A stretch of DNA of 64,000 nt. Origin: Scenedesmus sp. ARA3. Lineage: Eukaryota > Chlorophyta > Chlorophyceae > Sphaeropleales > Scenedesmaceae. Below the pieces are notes generated by a model. That model worked only from the letters and a program-made list of their open reading frames with translations. It was not told where the DNA came from and ran no database searches. The first letter of the stretch is position 1; each line of letters starts with the position of its first letter. The DNA lies in the NCBI GenBank assembly GCA_004335835.1, contig RWJK01001828.1:40518-104517 (forward strand), given 5' to 3'. Positions 62,368 to 64,000 of this stretch are shown here, piece by piece. Both the position numbers and the translations under genes were made by a program.

Positions 62368-64000
62368 GCCCCGCACTGCTGCCGTCAGGCTGCTGCTGAC
62401 ACCTGCCTGCCCATTTATGTGGGCTTTGACCCAACAGCAGACAGCCTGCACCTAGGTGAGCAGCAGCAGCAGCAACGGGTGACGGCGGCAGCTGGAACAG
62501 GAGCAGCATAGCTGTCAGCCTGCAATCCTTTGAACAGCAACAGCAGCAGCAAGCCCAGCTCCGCGGCAAGCCATGCAGCGCAAGCTTTTACAGCAGTAGT
62601 CATCATGCCGTCAGCAGCACCTAGTCTTCACGTTGGCAGTACAAGCATCAACAGCTGATCACCGCCAAACTGCAGCTGCAATCCTTCTTGCAGCATCATT
62701 GCACAGTGTGTTCAACAGCCTACAGCTGCACATGTGTCAAACTACAGTCAGCCTTTACACAAGACATAGCCCTGCTTTGTGCATCAGCAGATACAAGACT
62801 TGCAAACACCATGAAACAGCCTAACCGCGTTCCATTTTCCCGCCAATGCAGGCAACCTGCTAGGCATAATTGTGCTGGCCTGGGCAGGCGCCTGCGGCCA
62901 CACCTGCAACACAACTGATTTCAAACCCCAAACCCTCTAGCAAAACCCTGTATTTCGTGTTTCTGCCGCACCACAGGCAACCTGCTGGGCATAATTGTGC
63001 TGGCCTGGGCTGGCGCCTGCGGCCACACCTGCAACACAAATGCTTTCAAACCCCAAACCCTGTAGTAAAACCCTGTATTTCGTGTTTCTGCCGCACCACA
63101 GGCAACCTGCTGGGCATCATCGTGCTGGCCTGGGCCGGTGCCTGCGGCCACCCACCTATCGCGCTGTGTGGCGGCGCCACGGGCCGTGTGGGTGACCCCA
63201 GCGGCCGCAGCAGCGAGCGGCCTGTGCTGAGCGAGGCGGAGATCCAGCGCAACATTGATGGTAGGTGGTGGCTGCTGGATTTTAGTGTGTAAAAGGGCTG
63301 TTCTTGGAGTCACACATCATGTAGAGCGTGCGGTGTGAGTGCTGGGCGAGGCGGAGATCCAATGTAACAATTATGGTGAGGCTGTTGCATGGGTGATTGG
63401 ACAGCCGTTTGAGGGTGGGCTGTGTGGGAGTTGCAGCAGCGAGCACCCTGTGCTGAGTGAGGCGGAGATGCAGCGCAACATCGATGGTGAGGGGGTGGCT
63501 GCTGTGTTAACAATGAGTTGAGGTTATGTCAACTAGTGTTATGTGTGTGAGCTAATGTGTGTATGTTGTGGTTGTATCATGACTGGCTCGTGTGCTGAGC
63601 GCGGCAGAGATGCAAGGAAGCCTGAAGGGTATTTGTAGCAGTGGCATGTCGGCTGAATGCGAGTGTTGCACACGAGCAAATGCCCATCTACTTGTACTGC
63701 AAAACCTGCCGCTGGCGCTGCTCTTGCACCACCGGTCTGCACCTGCTTTTCAATGCATAGCCATCGCCGGCACGCTGCGGACCATCCTTTGGGGTGTTCC
63801 GTTGTGCAGTGTAGCAGAGCTCATGTGATCATTACACAACATTTGCACATCTACTTGTGCGACCCAGCCAATAATGAGCGCTGCTGCTGCTGCTGCTGCC
63901 GGTGTGGGCTGCACGCACGCCTTGCTGCTGCTGCTGCTGCTGCCGGTGTGGGCTGCACACACGCCTTGCTGCTGCTGCTGCTGCTGCCGGTGTGGGCTGC
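61471..64000 (+). CDS. Tyrosyl-tRNA synthetase, organelle (bacterial) type, 5' part
   Basis: Charges tRNA-Tyr; a class I synthetase of the bacterial/organellar kind. Exons placed: 61471-61574 (MLVHRLISCRAMSK, Arg/Ser-rich transit-peptide-like), 61808-62039, 62389-62455 and 63102-63260; the rest is off the window. Phases agree. After a Gln/Ala-rich linker come NLVTLLRSRGLLQDVTSEDLEK, PIYVGFDPTADSLHLGN (HIGH motif as HLGN), then HPPIALCGGATGRVGDPSGRSSER and LSEAEIQRNIDG. The KMSKS loop and anticodon-binding domain are not in view. The presequence suggests import into chloroplast and/or mitochondria. Introns 3 and 4 are filled with exon-edge copies. Confidence 0.94.
62851..63101 (+). repeat. Two tandem copies (125-126 bp unit) of the acceptor edge of TyrRS exon 4
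   Basis: GCAACCTGCTGGGCATAATT to GCGGCCACACCTGCAACACAA starts at 62851 and 62977, with the real exon at 63102. Each is preceded by a CAG acceptor; the second copy and the exon share the upstream TTCGTGTTTCTGCCGCACCA. After GACATC-type divergence the copies end in ACACCTGCAAC where the exon reads ACCCACCTATCG. Confidence 0.95.
63337..63620 (+). repeat. Three copies of the donor edge of TyrRS exon 4
   Basis: The exon end encoding LSEAEIQRNIDG with its donor recurs near 63337-63380, 63435-63492 (most complete, from the codons for SSERPVLSEAE) and 63587-63620 (decayed). The first two keep GATGGTGAG or TATGGTGAG donors. Confidence 0.9.
63883..64000 (+). repeat. Tandem (CTG)n-GCCGGTGTGGGCTGC repeat at the right edge
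   Basis: CTGCTGCCGGTGTGGGCTGC followed by ACGCACGCCTTG or ACACACGCCTTG repeats about every 51 bp, with three units visible and the last cut by the window edge. It lies in an intron of the TyrRS gene, and may precede the next exon. Confidence 0.85.

Overview
This is nuclear DNA from a green alga, probably a chlorophycean (Sphaeropleales-like). Four things point there. Nearly every gene is split by many short to medium introns with GTGAG or GTGCG donors and CTGCAG acceptors. (CAG)n/(CTG)n tracts occur throughout. Candidate TGTAA poly(A) signals lie behind several genes. The gene set is plant-like: plastid-type acyl desaturase, CNX2, plant-type PP2C and an organelle-type TyrRS. Standard stop codons are used. 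The taxon is inferred, not proven.

Layout, left to right. 1-7837 (-): a large alpha-2-macroglobulin-like protein whose 3' end is off the window; one intron holds a 907-bp inverted-repeat transposon with an 8-bp target duplication. 9787-13639 (-): acyl desaturase, 7 exons. 15940-18949 (+): CNX2 (MoaA-type radical SAM), with a 50-N gap inside a CTG repeat. 20526-23926 (-) and 24552-26663 (+): two divergent paralogous F-box-like/LRR proteins. 27141-27459: a SINE-like insertion with a 17-bp target duplication. 28957-30459 (-): a ten-repeat armadillo protein. 33942-36404 (-): PP2C phosphatase. 37629-41809 (-): EBP1/PA2G4. 42542-45087 (-): proteasome alpha-2. 45694-51214 (-): NIPA-like Mg transporter. 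51719-56141 (-): YGR210c-type OBG GTPase. 56142-60906 (-): FSH serine hydrolase fused to an RWD domain. 61471 to the right edge (+): organelle-type tyrosyl-tRNA synthetase, 3' end off the window. Most gene models were checked by splice phase: exon lengths sum to whole codons and the conserved motifs join correctly.

The genes do not form one pathway. They are housekeeping and accessory functions in a gene-dense region: Moco synthesis, lipid desaturation, protein turnover, translation control, organellar translation and Mg transport. The connected part is 51.7-60.9 kb, where a hydrolase-RWD protein runs head-to-tail into a translation-linked GTPase. Only an in-frame TAG separates the two, and the GTPase has no ATG of its own there.

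The most striking signal is structural. Introns in at least seven genes carry one to six decayed tandem copies of the edge of the neighbouring exon, each with its own splice site. Similar copies lie past the stop codons of three genes. This exon-edge duplication accounts for much of the intron sequence and supplies many potential alternative splice sites. I report it as the main candidate for something undescribed.
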